34,641 nucleotides of DNA from Neocallimastix lanati (nom. inval.) (GCA_016946835.1 JACVTC010000382.1:1-34641), one strand, 5' to 3'. Positions 1 through 9,414 are shown, counted from the stretch's first letter. Program-made: numbers and translations. Notes: generated by a model not told the origin, from the sequence alone.

Positions 1-1
1 A

Positions 2-458
2 TGTCCCGAATATAGTACAATTAGATCCCAAATAATAAGAAATATAAATAAACAATTTCCTCCAAACATAAAAAGCTTTGATGATATTCCCATTGAATCA
101 AAATATTATAAAACGAAAAGAAATGAAAAATTTTATGATATTTAAAAATACTGATCTAATAATCTTTTAATCACCATTCCAAGCATATATATTTTCGAAT
201 TATCATAAAAATATATTTGCGGACGGTACATTTTATGCAGCACCGAAATTTAGTTATCAGTTATTTATAATAAGAACTTATGTTGCGGAATTTAATATGT
301 TTTACACTACTTCCATTTCTATATTAAAAATTAAAAAACAATCCATATATGAAACACTATTTAAAGAAATAAAAAAAAATGCAATTAAATTTAGGAGTAA
401 TACATTAATTACTACAATTAATTTTCATTGTGATTTTGAACAAGGTATATTTAATGCC
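2..458 (+). pseudogene. MULE-type transposase, N-terminal part (broken)
   Basis: Two reading frames joined by a frameshift near 143 encode the front of a MULE-family DDE transposase: frame 2 from about 2 to 143, then the frame containing 297 up to 458. The gene begins before the window. Visible landmarks are the first catalytic Asp in ADGTF (codon 222-224) and the second in CDFEQ (codon 432-434), spaced as in MULE transposases, which cut and paste Mutator-like DNA elements. There is an in-frame TAA at 168-170, so the copy is dead. Coding stops matching at GCC (456-458), where an LTR-like element was inserted; the other half resumes at 33633. A +strand ORF 297-551 runs on into the inserted LTR, so its last ~31 residues are not transposase. 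Family assignment rests on motif recognition without a database search. Confidence 0.72.
454..458. repeat. Target-site duplication ATGCC of the outer LTR (left copy)
   Basis: ATGCC here and at 33628-33632 immediately flank the TGTAACG...CGTTACA element. Deleting one copy plus the insert joins the transposase codons for Asn-Ala (453-458) to Ala-Lys-Lys (from 33633) in the same frame. Confidence 0.8.
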
Positions 459-542
459 TGTAACGGAGGTGCTTCTATTGTAACGGCGGGACGTGGTATA
501 GAAACACAGAAAGGAGAAAACTCAATAGGTTTACACTATCTG

Positions 543-550
543 TATAAATA
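543..550 (+). promoter_or_regulatory. TATA box of the outer LTR
   Basis: TATAAATA, with AGGTTTACA about 10 bp upstream. The same octamer occurs in the LTRs of E1-E4, and E2/E3 have the similar AGGCTTTACA upstream of theirs. Confidence 0.4.
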
Positions 551-558
551 ATTCGTTT

Positions 559-972
559 TATTAGAAATATTTTTTATTAATTATAAAATTTAAAATAATT
601 ATTAATATTAATCAACAAGGTAATATTTCGAATTACTTATACGTTAATTATTATTAATGAAAGCACGAAGAAAAATATTTTCATTCGTGAAGTTCGCACT
701 ATTTATACTTTTAACGGAAAAACAGTTTTAACATGTAAAAATAATTTTAAAGAAATATTTAGAAATATGTTTGTAGTAATTAATAATGTAAAGTTTCTAG
801 AATATAGATTTTAATTGATGAAAATGAATCTTATCAAAAAAGAATAAAATAATTTATATAATAAGAATTTCTAAATTCATTTCGGTTGAATTACGAACCG
901 AAAGAATCTTTAACTTTCTATAATTTTATACAGAAAGAATATTCAAGAAAATATTATTAATAATTAATAAAA
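559..972. other. Noncoding left part of outer LTR
   Basis: AT-rich sequence without a credible ORF. It contains a short hairpin (CACGAA...TTCGTG, about 664-690) and ends in a TAATTAATAAAA-type low-complexity run in which the 116-bp repeat begins. Confidence 0.6.
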
Positions 973-1088
973 TAATTAATAAAATAATTATTTATGCAAA
1001 ATGGGTTGAGGTGTGAGTCGAACCCATGAAGTATTGGTCATGGTCAATGTAACTAACCATTGAACCAATGTTCTAATTTTACTAACTG
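973..1088. repeat. 116-bp direct repeat flanking E1 (copy 1)
   Basis: Appears identical, base for base, to 8378-8493. Copy 1 abuts the 5' LTR of E1; copy 2 starts at the first base after the E1 3' LTR and runs up to the E2 target site. It carries the tRNA-like sequence. A 116-bp duplication is far longer than the 4-5 bp made by Ty3-type integrases. Confidence 0.9.
1003..1074 (-). tRNA. Degenerate tRNA-like sequence (copy 1), probable pseudogene
   Basis: Read on the minus strand there is an A-box match (TGGTTCAATGG), then 43 nt start-to-start a B-box match (GGTTCGACTC), then TTTT at 998-1001 where a Pol III terminator would sit. The acceptor and D stems do not pair, and the anticodon arm only forms 4 bp around an 8-nt loop containing CATG, so no isotype can be given. 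It may be a decayed tRNA gene or a Pol III-like promoter inside the old LTR. E1 starts 15 bp upstream of its inferred 5' end. Confidence 0.35.
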
Positions 1089-1576
1089 TGATAAATAACA
1101 AAATTAATAAATCTTGAAAATTTATTATACATAAAATCAAAACTAACCTTAGCAAAGTTTAATAATAATTTAATAAAATAAAAAAAATTAATTAATTAAT
1201 TAATTAAAACAAATAAATTACACTTAAAAATTACATAAATACTCAGATATGAAAGAAATATTATATATTTTTCAAAATAAAAATATTAAGATTAAATTTA
1301 AAATAAAATAATTAGTTTTAATAATTAGTTTTATAATAATTTTTATAATTAATTTTATAATTAAATAATAATTTTATAATAACAAAATTTATTAATTTAA
1401 ATAACAAAATATTTTTAATTATTTTTATAATAAACAAATTTATTTATTTTATTATTAAATATTTATTTTATTATTAATTTTATTACTTTTATTTTATTTA
1501 ATTATTCTTTTTATTTATAAATTATAAATAGTTTAATTTTAAAGAAAAATATAAATACTTGTAAATATTTCATGTA

Positions 1577-1608
<32 letters not shown>

Positions 1609-1840
1609 ATTTTATAATTTTAATAATCACTTTTAATTTTTATAATGGTTAATAAATTTTAATAAAAGATTTATAAAATAAAATATTAGAAAACAAGTGT
1701 TCTAATAAACCAAATTTTTAGTGTTATTTTTAATAAAACATTTTTAATTCATAAATAACTTATACAGTTATTATTAAAATAAATTGAAATTATCACTTTT
1801 TAATTCTATATTAAAATTAAGATAATTTCTAAAATTTATC
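1089..1840 (+). repeat. E1 5' LTR
   Basis: Starts TGATAA and ends TTATC, followed by A at 1841, which would complete the inverted repeat TTATCA. TATAAATA at 1550-1557 is the likely U3 promoter. Matches 7625-8377 except for one extra A there. Confidence 0.92.
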
Positions 1841-1842
1841 AG

Positions 1843-1860
1843 TGGTCCTTCGAACCGGAG
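1843..1860 (+). promoter_or_regulatory. E1 primer binding site (atypical)
   Basis: TGGTCCTTCGAACCGGAG lies 2-3 nt after the LTR. TGG would pair with a tRNA CCA end, and TTCGAACC is the complement of a T-loop. In a real tRNA the T-loop is about 13 nt from CCA, here only about 3, so the site looks internally deleted or pairs with an unusual primer. Confidence 0.45.
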
Positions 1861-2800
1861 AGGCAGCTAACTTATTATTAATAAGTATTATTTATTAACA
1901 CTAGAGTATGAACTAGTATAAAAATTCATAATAATAAAATAAAGGATAAATAATATTTATTATAATAATAATTAAAAATAAAAACTAGAGTATGAACTAG
2001 TATAAAAATTCATAATTTAAAATTAAAATAAAAATATATATATGTATATATATATAATAATATAATAATAATATAATAAATAAAAATTAAATTAATATTG
2101 GGAAGAAAAGCCATTTATATTAAGAAGAAAATAATAAATAAATAGGAAAGAACGACAAATATAAGGAAAGGAAACGATAGATAATATTTTGAAAAAAAAA
2201 AAAAAAAAAAAAAAATTCTATTTTAATTTTAAAGAATTATACTAGTTTATATTTTATTAATCATAAACTATTGGAGCTTGACTCTAGGTCGCGATTAATA
2301 AGATATAAATTAGAGTAGCAAGAGAGAGTATTGGGTCCTGATTATAGAGAGTAGAGGTTAGACAGAACTGAAAATTGTACTGGAGGAGTAATTGATTGGT
2401 TTATATCGATACTTTGGTGAGAGATCCAGAGAAACGGAAAACTTTATTAAACATCGAATGAAAACAGCACAAGAGAGGTAAGTAGAGTCATAATGAGGTC
2501 GAAAATATAATCAGAACGCCAAGAAAATCTATTACTGCTACATATATAATTCGAGGTTCTTAAATAAATAAATAAAAAAAAAAAAAAAAAAAAAAAAAAA
2601 TAATTAAAGAAACGTATAATAAGTGAATGAATAAATAAATTGAAATTGAATATATAAAATTTTAATTAATTAAAAAATTGATTAAATAATTAAATTTAAA
2701 TATATAAATATTTGTTGTTAGTGAATAAATTATTATATAAAATAAAGTATATAAATTATATAAAAGAGAAAACAAAATTACTTCTAAATTCCAGAGTAAA
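1861..2800 (+). other. E1 leader (noncoding)
   Basis: About 0.95 kb between primer site and gag. It holds a ~32-bp direct repeat beginning CTAGAGTATGAACTAG (1901 and 1985), an (AT)n run near 2036-2052, A-tracts near 2190-2215 and 2574-2600, and a less AT-rich part 2260-2560 that starts with an AGTTTAT/ATAAACT hairpin (about 2244-2268). No ORF and no counterpart of the E2/E3 structured leader was recognised. Confidence 0.55.
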
Positions 2801-3742
2801 ATGTCCGATTTAAAATCAATTAATTTCAACAGAATTCCTATATTAGGACCAACCGACTGTAGAATTTGATGATTGGAATTTCTCATATACTCGTTGGTGT
2901 AATTCCAATAAAATTGACGAAGAAGAAAAGATAGAATGTTTAATTTCAATTACTACTGGTATTGCAAGAAAGATAGTAATAAATTCATTAAATAAGACTA
3001 CCCCAGATAAATATAGATACCATTATAAGTAAATTACAGGAACATTACAAGGGACCTCTTCCTAAAAATTCAAGGTTATAGAACTTTCAACAGCTACAAT
3101 TAAGAAAGGGTGAAAGTGTTTGCAGAATTCAACATAAGGTTTGAAACACTTTTAAATAAAATTAGAATTGATTTAAATAAGGAAGTTATAATCTCTTATT
3201 ATATTAATGCATTCGGACTTTAACTAAAACCTATGAGGCTTTATTAGAAGCAGAACCTCAAACTTAAAAGATGCAATGCAAATAACGTCTAAAAAGGAGA
3301 AGATATATAAATTAGTAGAATCAAATAGATCTAAAGAAAAAGCAGAACCAAACAAAAGAAAAATAAATCTAACACTCAAAATAATTATGGAACATATTAT
3401 ACAAGTACTTATAATAAAAATAATACATTTAATAATAAGAATAATAATATAAATAATAGTCACAACAATAATTACCAAAAATATAATAATAATATAAATA
3501 ATAGTCACAACCAATAATTACCAAAAATATAATAATAATATAAAGCCTACTCATAATTATATTAATCAAAATGTTGAAAATAGAAAAAATCACATTGAAA
3601 ACCTACACAACTCCAAGATGATGAATTGCAAGAAATAACTCAGAAACTTGCTGATTTAAAAATCAATGTATGTTTAAATTGTCAAAGAATAGGTCATGTT
3701 AAAGATGATTGTCCTGAATTAGAAGAAGAATGTTTAAATTAA
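2801..3742 (+). pseudogene. gag: E1 gag (several frameshifts)
   Basis: Starts at ATG 2801 and ends at TAA 3740-3742. The protein can only be followed by changing frame near 2860, 3010, 3070, 3120 and again later, each a 1-nt-type lesion. The C-terminal zinc knuckle is intact at 3671-3712 (CLNCQRIGHVKDDC, spacing CX2CX4HX4C); this motif binds the genomic RNA during particle assembly. The middle is Asn/Tyr-rich (about 3400-3540) with a near-duplicate run of AATAATAATATAAATAATAG. The stop codon immediately follows the slippery heptamer used to enter pol. Confidence 0.8.
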
Positions 3743-3782
3743 ATTATGGGAGTAAGCAATCTCCCAAAATAACTAAAATTGC
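3733..3782 (+). promoter_or_regulatory. E1 gag-pol -1 frameshift signal
   Basis: Heptamer T-TTA-AAT (3733-3739) precedes the gag stop. After a 7-nt spacer comes TGGGAG (3747-3752)/CTCCCA (3761-3766) with an 8-nt loop. Loop bases GCAAT (3756-3760) complement ATTGC at 3778-3782, giving an H-type pseudoknot. The -1 frame is open to 3936. Confidence 0.82.
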
Positions 3783-4888
3783 ATCATCAAATCAATCAAC
3801 AAATTACCTTAATAACGAAAATAATCAAATCCCTCAAATTAATGTAGCCCAGAAAAAGAAAGTGCCTACAAGTACCTTGGATAAGAATAAAATCTCTCCA
3901 AATAATAAAAGTATCGTTAAAACCATCCATTCTTAATCAACCAAATATTAAGAAAGTTAAACAACAAAAGAAAGCAATCAGGAATACAAGAAGAAGAAAA
4001 ATAAGTGAAGAACTTAATAATGAAAAACAAAATGACCATGAATTAAATTGATAATGAATGAAATTATTATTGATGAACCAAATAATACAAAGGAAAATAC
4101 AAAAGATTCTGAAATGAAAAATAATCCAGAAAACAATAATGGAAATAATAATGAAAGTAATAATGGAAATAATGAAAATAATGTAATTAACATAATTGAT
4201 GAACGTAGTAAAATAAATAATGAAAACAATACCAAGGATGTTCTAACTCATAGTCAATCTCTCAGTCAAACTAAACAAACCAGGAAAAAGAAGAATGACA
4301 GATATACAAATGTTAGAACCAGGTAATAAATTTAGTATAATTAAGGAAGCCAACAACTTGTTTCCGAAAATTAGTCTTGCACAATTACTTTCTATTAGTC
4401 CTACTCTTAGGAAGGAATTAGGACAAGGATGTAAGCCAAAAATAGATAATGTATTATGCTCTCTTTATAATATTCCTATTCCAATCTTCATTGGAAAAAA
4501 CGAAAGAAGTATTTTTAAAAATTCTTTACGATACAGGAGCAAATGTAAATGTTATAACAACAGGATGTTTAAATAAATTTAATGATGTGAAAATTGAAGA
4601 AGATATAATAGAACAAAATATTACTTTAGCAAATGGATCTACAGTACCTACTAAATACTATGTTCCATTGAAAATTAACATTAATGATTCTTGCAACATT
4701 TATGAAAAATTTTATATTATAAATCAAGATAATCCATACTTTGATATTATTTTTGGAAGAAGTATCCAAAAGAAATATAGATTACTTATGATCCAGATGA
4801 TGATTTCATATATCAGAAAACAAGAAAGGTCTTAAAAAGATAATCCAGATAATTAACTCAAATAATACGAATAATATTCCCTTAATGA
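3739..4888 (+). pseudogene. pol: E1 pol, spacer and aspartic protease region (frameshifted)
   Basis: The first part of Pol entered by -1 frameshifting, now split over several frames (3739-3936, 4048-4326, 4295-4576, 4449-4835). The first segment is a basic Asn/Ser/Lys-rich spacer resembling the start of E2-E4 Pol. The retropepsin active site DTGAN lies near 4530-4545 in the 4449-4835 frame, followed by a hydrophobic core like that of the other elements. The canonical DTG contrasts with DSC/DTC in E2-E4. The protease would cut Gag-Pol in the particle, but the frameshifts should prevent expression from this copy. Confidence 0.7.
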
Positions 4889-6721
4889 ATGCTATTTATG
4901 TATCTAAAGAAGATGAAGAAATTCATGAATTTTAACTCTACCTTAAACGAAATTCTCAATTCTGTTCCAGATAAAGTTAAATCAAAATTTGAAAGTCTTA
5001 TTAATCAATACAAAAACTGTATGGCAACATCACTAAGTCAGCTAACAACTGCTAACCTTGAACCACATTCAATAATTACTACTACTGAAAAACCTATTAA
5101 GCTAAAACCTTATAAATTATCAAAAGAGCATTCTGATATTCTAAAAGAAGAAATTATATCCTTACTTAATAAAGGTTTAATTATTCCCTCGCATTCCCCT
5201 TGGTCATTTCCTGTTTTATTAGTCAGAAAGAAAAATGGGAAATGGAGACTATGTATAGATTACAGAAGGCTTAATGAAATCACTATTAAAGATTCATATG
5301 CACTTCCTTTCATCGATGAACTTGTCTCTTCAGTTAGAGGTGCTAAAATATTTTCAGCCCTTGACTTATATTCGGGTTATCACCAAATCCCAATGAATCC
5401 TAGAGATATTGAAAAAACTTCTTTCACAACAAAATTTGGAAACTATAATTTTGTTGTTATGCCTTTCGGTTTAACTAATGCTCCCGCTACCTTTCAAAGG
5501 GAGATGAACAGAATCCTTTTACCCCTCATTGGTAAATGCTTATTCGTTTACATCGATGACATAGTTGTATATTCTACTTCTGTTGAAGAACATCTTGAAC
5601 ATTTAAAACAAGTATTTGAAATATTCTCCAAGTATAATCTCTCCCTCAATCTTCAAAAATGCAAATTTTTCCAAGAATCAATTGAAGTCTTAGGTCATGT
5701 TCTTACCCCTAATGGTTTAAAAACTGTTCCTTCTAAAGTTCAAAGTATAGCCCTTTGGGAAGCTCCCAAAAATGTTAATGAGCTCAGGTCCTTCCTTGGT
5801 CTTGCTAGTTATTACAGAAAATTTATACAAAATTTCTCTATAAGAGCTGACTCTCTTTTTAAACTACTTAAGAAAAATCAACCATATATATGGACTTCTG
5901 ATCGTAATGAAGCTTTTGAAGACATACGTCACTGTTTATTGTCTGACCCTATATTATGTTATCCTGACTTTGATAAAGAATTTATTGTTAGAACAGACGC
6001 CTCTACTCAAGGTATCGGTGCTGTCCTCTTACAGGTGGAGGAAGACAAATTGGAACACCCAATTTGTTGTGTAAGTCGTACTTTATCACCTCCAGAAAGA
6101 AATTACTCTGTAACTGATCTTGAAGGTTTGGCTATTAATTACGCAATCCAAAAATTCCGTCAGTACTTAATTAGTAACAAGAAACCAACTATATTCATTA
6201 CGGATCATAAACCACTCTTAGGATTTTACAAAAATACTATTCCAAATAAAGGAAGACATATGCGTTGGATAGAAGAATTTAACAAATATAAAATTGAACT
6301 AAAATATGAAAAAGGAAAGAAAAATGTTTTCGCAGACGCTCTTTCAAGACTACCTTCAAAAGACAGCGAAGATATTATAAAATGTATTAATACAATTTTA
6401 GCTGATCTTAATCCAAAAGATTTAAACCTACCAGAAGGAATAATCAAATACTTCACTAAGAATTATCAAGTTGTTGATAACACCTTATATTATAAGAAAG
6501 ATGATACTTATTTAAAAGTTATCTACCGTGATGAAGACAAAAAGGATATAATTAATCGTGCTCATTCTGTAGGACATGAAGGAGCCGAAAAAACTGTAAA
6601 CAGAATACTAAATTCATATTATTGGCCCGGCATTTGGAATGACGTTAGGATGTGGATCAAATCTTGCAGAAAATGTCAACTTTGTAGACCAAAACCAATC
6701 CCGAAAAAACACTGCAGATAA
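4889..6721 (+). CDS. pol: E1 pol: reverse transcriptase, RNase H, integrase zinc domain
   Basis: A 610-residue open segment of Pol; the ATG at 4889 is only the first Met after a frameshift near 4930 and not a natural start. RT spans roughly residues 78-270, with Asp159 (ALDLYSGYHQ) and YIDD at 221-224. RNase H has Asp370, Glu412, Asp439 and Asp483. The integrase HHCC domain has His559, His563, Cys593 and Cys596. It would copy element RNA into DNA and begin integration in the particle. The frame is lost just after the HHCC domain in an A-rich stretch around 6700-6715. This is the Ty3/gypsy arrangement without doubt, although the gene as a whole is broken. Confidence 0.88.
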   Translation: MLFMYLKKMKKFMNFNSTLNEILNSVPDKVKSKFESLINQYKNCMATSLSQLTTANLEPHSIITTTEKPIKLKPYKLSKEHSDILKEEIISLLNKGLIIPSHSPWSFPVLLVRKKNGKWRLCIDYRRLNEITIKDSYALPFIDELVSSVRGAKIFSALDLYSGYHQIPMNPRDIEKTSFTTKFGNYNFVVMPFGLTNAPATFQREMNRILLPLIGKCLFVYIDDIVVYSTSVEEHLEHLKQVFEIFSKYNLSLNLQKCKFFQESIEVLGHVLTPNGLKTVPSKVQSIALWEAPKNVNELRSFLGLASYYRKFIQNFSIRADSLFKLLKKNQPYIWTSDRNEAFEDIRHCLLSDPILCYPDFDKEFIVRTDASTQGIGAVLLQVEEDKLEHPICCVSRTLSPPERNYSVTDLEGLAINYAIQKFRQYLISNKKPTIFITDHKPLLGFYKNTIPNKGRHMRWIEEFNKYKIELKYEKGKKNVFADALSRLPSKDSEDIIKCINTILADLNPKDLNLPEGIIKYFTKNYQVVDNTLYYKKDDTYLKVIYRDEDKKDIINRAHSVGHEGAEKTVNRILNSYYWPGIWNDVRMWIKSCRKCQLCRPKPIPKKHCR

Positions 6722-7612
6722 TGTAACACCAGTTGAACAACCATTTACTCGTGTTGGACTTGATACGATTGGTCCTCTTCCAATTACTAAAATGGAAATA
6801 TGTATATTATTACATTGGTTGACTACTTCACAAAATGGGTTGAAGCTAAAGCCATTCCAAACACAAAGTCTGAAGAAGTTATAAAATTTTTAACTGAAGT
6901 TATATCAAGACATGGTCCTCCAGAAATAATTGTTACAGATAACGGAAGTTCGTTCGCATCAGATATTACTAAAATGATGATCGATCTTTATGGGTCATGG
7001 GTGCACTTTGTATCTCCACATCATCCAGAATCAAATGGTATGATTGAAAACCGTAATAGAGAAGTAGAGAAAATTCTAAGACTCTTAGTTGAAAACGAAA
7101 GTGAATGGGATGAATATTTACCATCCGCACTTTGGGCTCTTAGAACAACAAAAAATTCCAAAACAAAATTTAGCAGCTTTGAATTACTTTATGGGAGAAA
7201 AGACACCTGGCCATTAGAAGTAATGTTTCCAGATATTTACAAAGATCCAAATGAAACGGATGAAGAATATATTTTTAGAAGATTCCTAAGACATCAGAAT
7301 TGGGTGAAACAAGCAACAGAATATTCGGATTACGCAAATCAATATTGGGAACATCGCATTGGACTATCGAAATCACTAAAGAAAAATTATAAACCCGGAG
7401 ATTACGTGATGATAAGATTAATTGGAAGAAGTAAGTTAAATCCTTACTTTTATGGACCTTATAAAGTAATTAACAAACAAAAATTCAATACAGTTGTCCT
7501 CGAAGATCCTCAAACAGGAAAACTTCTTGATCGAAATGTACATATTAAAAATGTTTTCCCTTATATCATTCCAGAAAAAGAATTAACTTCAAGGGACGAA
7601 GTTCAATCTTAA
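6722..7612 (+). pseudogene. pol: E1 pol: integrase core and C-terminal domain
   Basis: Continuation of integrase after two 1-nt disruptions: near 6700-6715, and near 6790 where the frame passes into the ORF 6800-7612. The catalytic triad is seen in 6800-7612: Asp8 (LVDYFTKW), Asp47 (VTDNG) and Glu83 (MIENRN), spacing DD35E. The C-terminal part has the GPY module (YGPYKVI) and ends QS before TAA at 7610-7612. No chromodomain is visible. The last codons overlap the 3' stem-loop at 7585-7603. Confidence 0.85.
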
Positions 7613-7624
7613 CCGCCGAGGAAT
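7585..7624 (+). promoter_or_regulatory. E1 3' stem-loop and degenerate polypurine tract
   Basis: AACTTC/GAAGTT (7585-7590/7598-7603) closes the 7-nt loop AAGGGAC; E4 has GACTTC/GAAGTC with the same loop. The following CCGCCGAGGAA before the LTR sits where E2-E4 have AGTGGGGGC-type tracts (second-strand primer) but is poorly purine-rich. Confidence 0.5.
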
Positions 7625-8113
7625 TGATAAATAACAAAATTAATAAATCTTGAAAATTTATTATACATAAAATCAAAACTAACCTTAGCAAAGTTTAATA
7701 ATAATTTAATAAAATAAAAAAAAATTAATTAATTAATTAATTAAAACAAATAAATTACACTTAAAAATTACATAAATACTCAGATATGAAAGAAATATTA
7801 TATATTTTTCAAAATAAAAATATTAAGATTAAATTTAAAATAAAATAATTAGTTTTAATAATTAGTTTTATAATAATTTTTATAATTAATTTTATAATTA
7901 AATAATAATTTTATAATAACAAAATTTATTAATTTAAATAACAAAATATTTTTAATTATTTTTATAATAAACAAATTTATTTATTTTATTATTAAATATT
8001 TATTTTATTATTAATTTTATTACTTTTATTTTATTTAATTATTCTTTTTATTTATAAATTATAAATAGTTTAATTTTAAAGAAAAATATAAATACTTGTA
8101 AATATTTCATGTA

Positions 8114-8145
<32 letters not shown>

Positions 8146-8377
8146 ATTTTATAATTTTAATAATCACTTTTAATTTTTATAATGGTTAATAAATTTTAAT
8201 AAAAGATTTATAAAATAAAATATTAGAAAACAAGTGTTCTAATAAACCAAATTTTTAGTGTTATTTTTAATAAAACATTTTTAATTCATAAATAACTTAT
8301 ACAGTTATTATTAAAATAAATTGAAATTATCACTTTTTAATTCTATATTAAAATTAAGATAATTTCTAAAATTTATC
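7625..8377 (+). repeat. E1 3' LTR
   Basis: Copy of 1089-1840 with one extra A in an A-run. The final A expected from the TGATAA/TTATCA inverted repeat is missing; the next base belongs to the 116-bp repeat. Confidence 0.92.
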
Positions 8378-8493
8378 TAATTAATAAAATAATTATTTAT
8401 GCAAAATGGGTTGAGGTGTGAGTCGAACCCATGAAGTATTGGTCATGGTCAATGTAACTAACCATTGAACCAATGTTCTAATTTTACTAACTG
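8378..8493. repeat. 116-bp direct repeat flanking E1 (copy 2)
   Basis: Identical to 973-1088 as read. It lies between the E1 3' LTR and the E2 5' LTR and supplies most of the E2 left target. Confidence 0.9.
8408..8479 (-). tRNA. Degenerate tRNA-like sequence (copy 2)
   Basis: Second copy of the A-box/B-box/TTTT sequence at 1003-1074. The E2 LTR begins 16 bp upstream of its inferred 5' end. Confidence 0.35.
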
Positions 8494-8494
8494 A
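8491..8494. repeat. E2 target-site duplication CTGA (left)
   Basis: CTGA precedes the 5' LTR (TGGTAAAG...) and recurs at 17575-17578 after the 3' LTR (...CATAACA). Confidence 0.8.
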
Positions 8495-9333
8495 TGGTAA
8501 AGAACGAACATATAATGGATTATTAATTAGAATTTCAACTTACTTTAGAATCCATTATATTATTCTTTACTTAATATTACTTTACTATATTTTCTATACT
8601 AAAATATTTTTTAAATATATTTTTTTTATATTTTTATTAAAAGTTTCTAAAATATTATCAATAATTCTATATTTTTACTATTAATATCAATATCTATAAT
8701 TTACCTAAAATTTTATTATTTTATTAAAGTGTTTATTATCAATATTAATATTTTATTTTTATTTTCAAATATATTATTATATTATTATTATATTGTATCA
8801 ATATTAAACTTGTATTCTTTTTAGTATTTTATTTTATTTTTAAATTGATTATTTAATATTTTTTTTATTCCCCACAAATAAAATCAAATCTTAATTGATT
8901 AATAATAAATATTAAATATATTATAGTTTTTAAATTTATTTTATATAAAATATAAGAATATTATATTAACATTCTTGATTAAAATAACTTTATTTTTCTG
9001 TAAAATCTTTTTAAATTTTGTTTGTTACTTTTCGTATATATTAAATAATTTAGTTTTAGTATATGAAAAATAATATAAAATTATATAAACAAAATTTATT
9101 AAAATAAAAATACTTATGAATTAGTTAATTTAAATTAATATAAAATTTTAAGTAATTAGTAATAGTAAATATTTTTTTTTAAATATGATAATAAAATGTA
9201 GAAAGGCTTTACATATTTATTTTTTTTCAAAAAGTATAAATAAGTGAAGTTTTTCAATAATTAAAATGTAGACAAAAAGAATATTGAAAATAAATAATTA
9301 AATAAAAATTCTAATAAAACCCGAACCATAACA
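8495..9333 (+). repeat. E2 5' LTR
   Basis: 839 bp, TGGTAAAG to CCATAACA. Promoter-like elements: AGGCTTTACA (9204-9213) and TATAAATA (9235-9242). The end GAACCATAACA resembles GAACCATACCA of E3. Confidence 0.93.
9204..9242 (+). promoter_or_regulatory. E2 U3 promoter: AGGCTTTACA plus TATA box
   Basis: AGGCTTTACA is followed 21 bp later by TATAAATA. The E3 LTR, otherwise divergent, keeps both at almost the same spacing (18995-19004, 19025-19032), suggesting a conserved upstream element. The 3' LTR copy has TATAAATA at 17478-17485. Confidence 0.5.
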
Positions 9334-9340
9334 TAATTTA

Positions 9341-9358
9341 TGGTGGAGATATCGGGGA
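9341..9358 (+). promoter_or_regulatory. E2 primer binding site
   Basis: TGGTGGAGATATCGGGGA lies 7 nt after the LTR and is identical to E3. It would pair with a tRNA ending TCCCCGATATCTCCA-CCA, so the primer tRNA should have acceptor 5' strand GGAGATA. The isotype cannot be named from the window. Confidence 0.75.
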
Positions 9359-9414
9359 ATATTAGAAAAATAAAATTTAATATTATTTATTAATTAAATT
9401 ATTTAACAAAGCCT

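Larger units (their letters stand above)
1089..8377 (+). mobile_element. E1: defective Ty3/gypsy LTR retrotransposon
   Basis: A 7.3-kb element with LTRs 1089-1840 and 7625-8377, decayed gag, frameshifted pol and the Ty3/gypsy order PR-RT-RH-IN. The LTRs differ by a single A in a homopolymer as far as I can compare them, yet gag has several frameshifts. There is no 4-5 bp target duplication; instead a 116-bp direct repeat flanks the element. Its canonical DTGA protease and YIDD reverse transcriptase set it apart from E2/E3. Confidence 0.92.

Noticed and set aside
297-551. An 84-residue ORF as a complete small gene
   Set aside because: Its first ~54 codons are MULE transposase and the rest reads into the inserted LTR starting at 459; it is a junction ORF.
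1003-1074. Functional tRNA-Met or tRNA-His gene
   Set aside because: Boxes A and B and a T-run are present, but acceptor and D stems do not pair and the anticodon arm has an 8-nt loop; reported only as tRNA-like.
3224-3514. Minus-strand Ile/Val-rich ORF
   Set aside because: Antisense shadow of the Asn-rich, AAT-repeat part of E1 gag.
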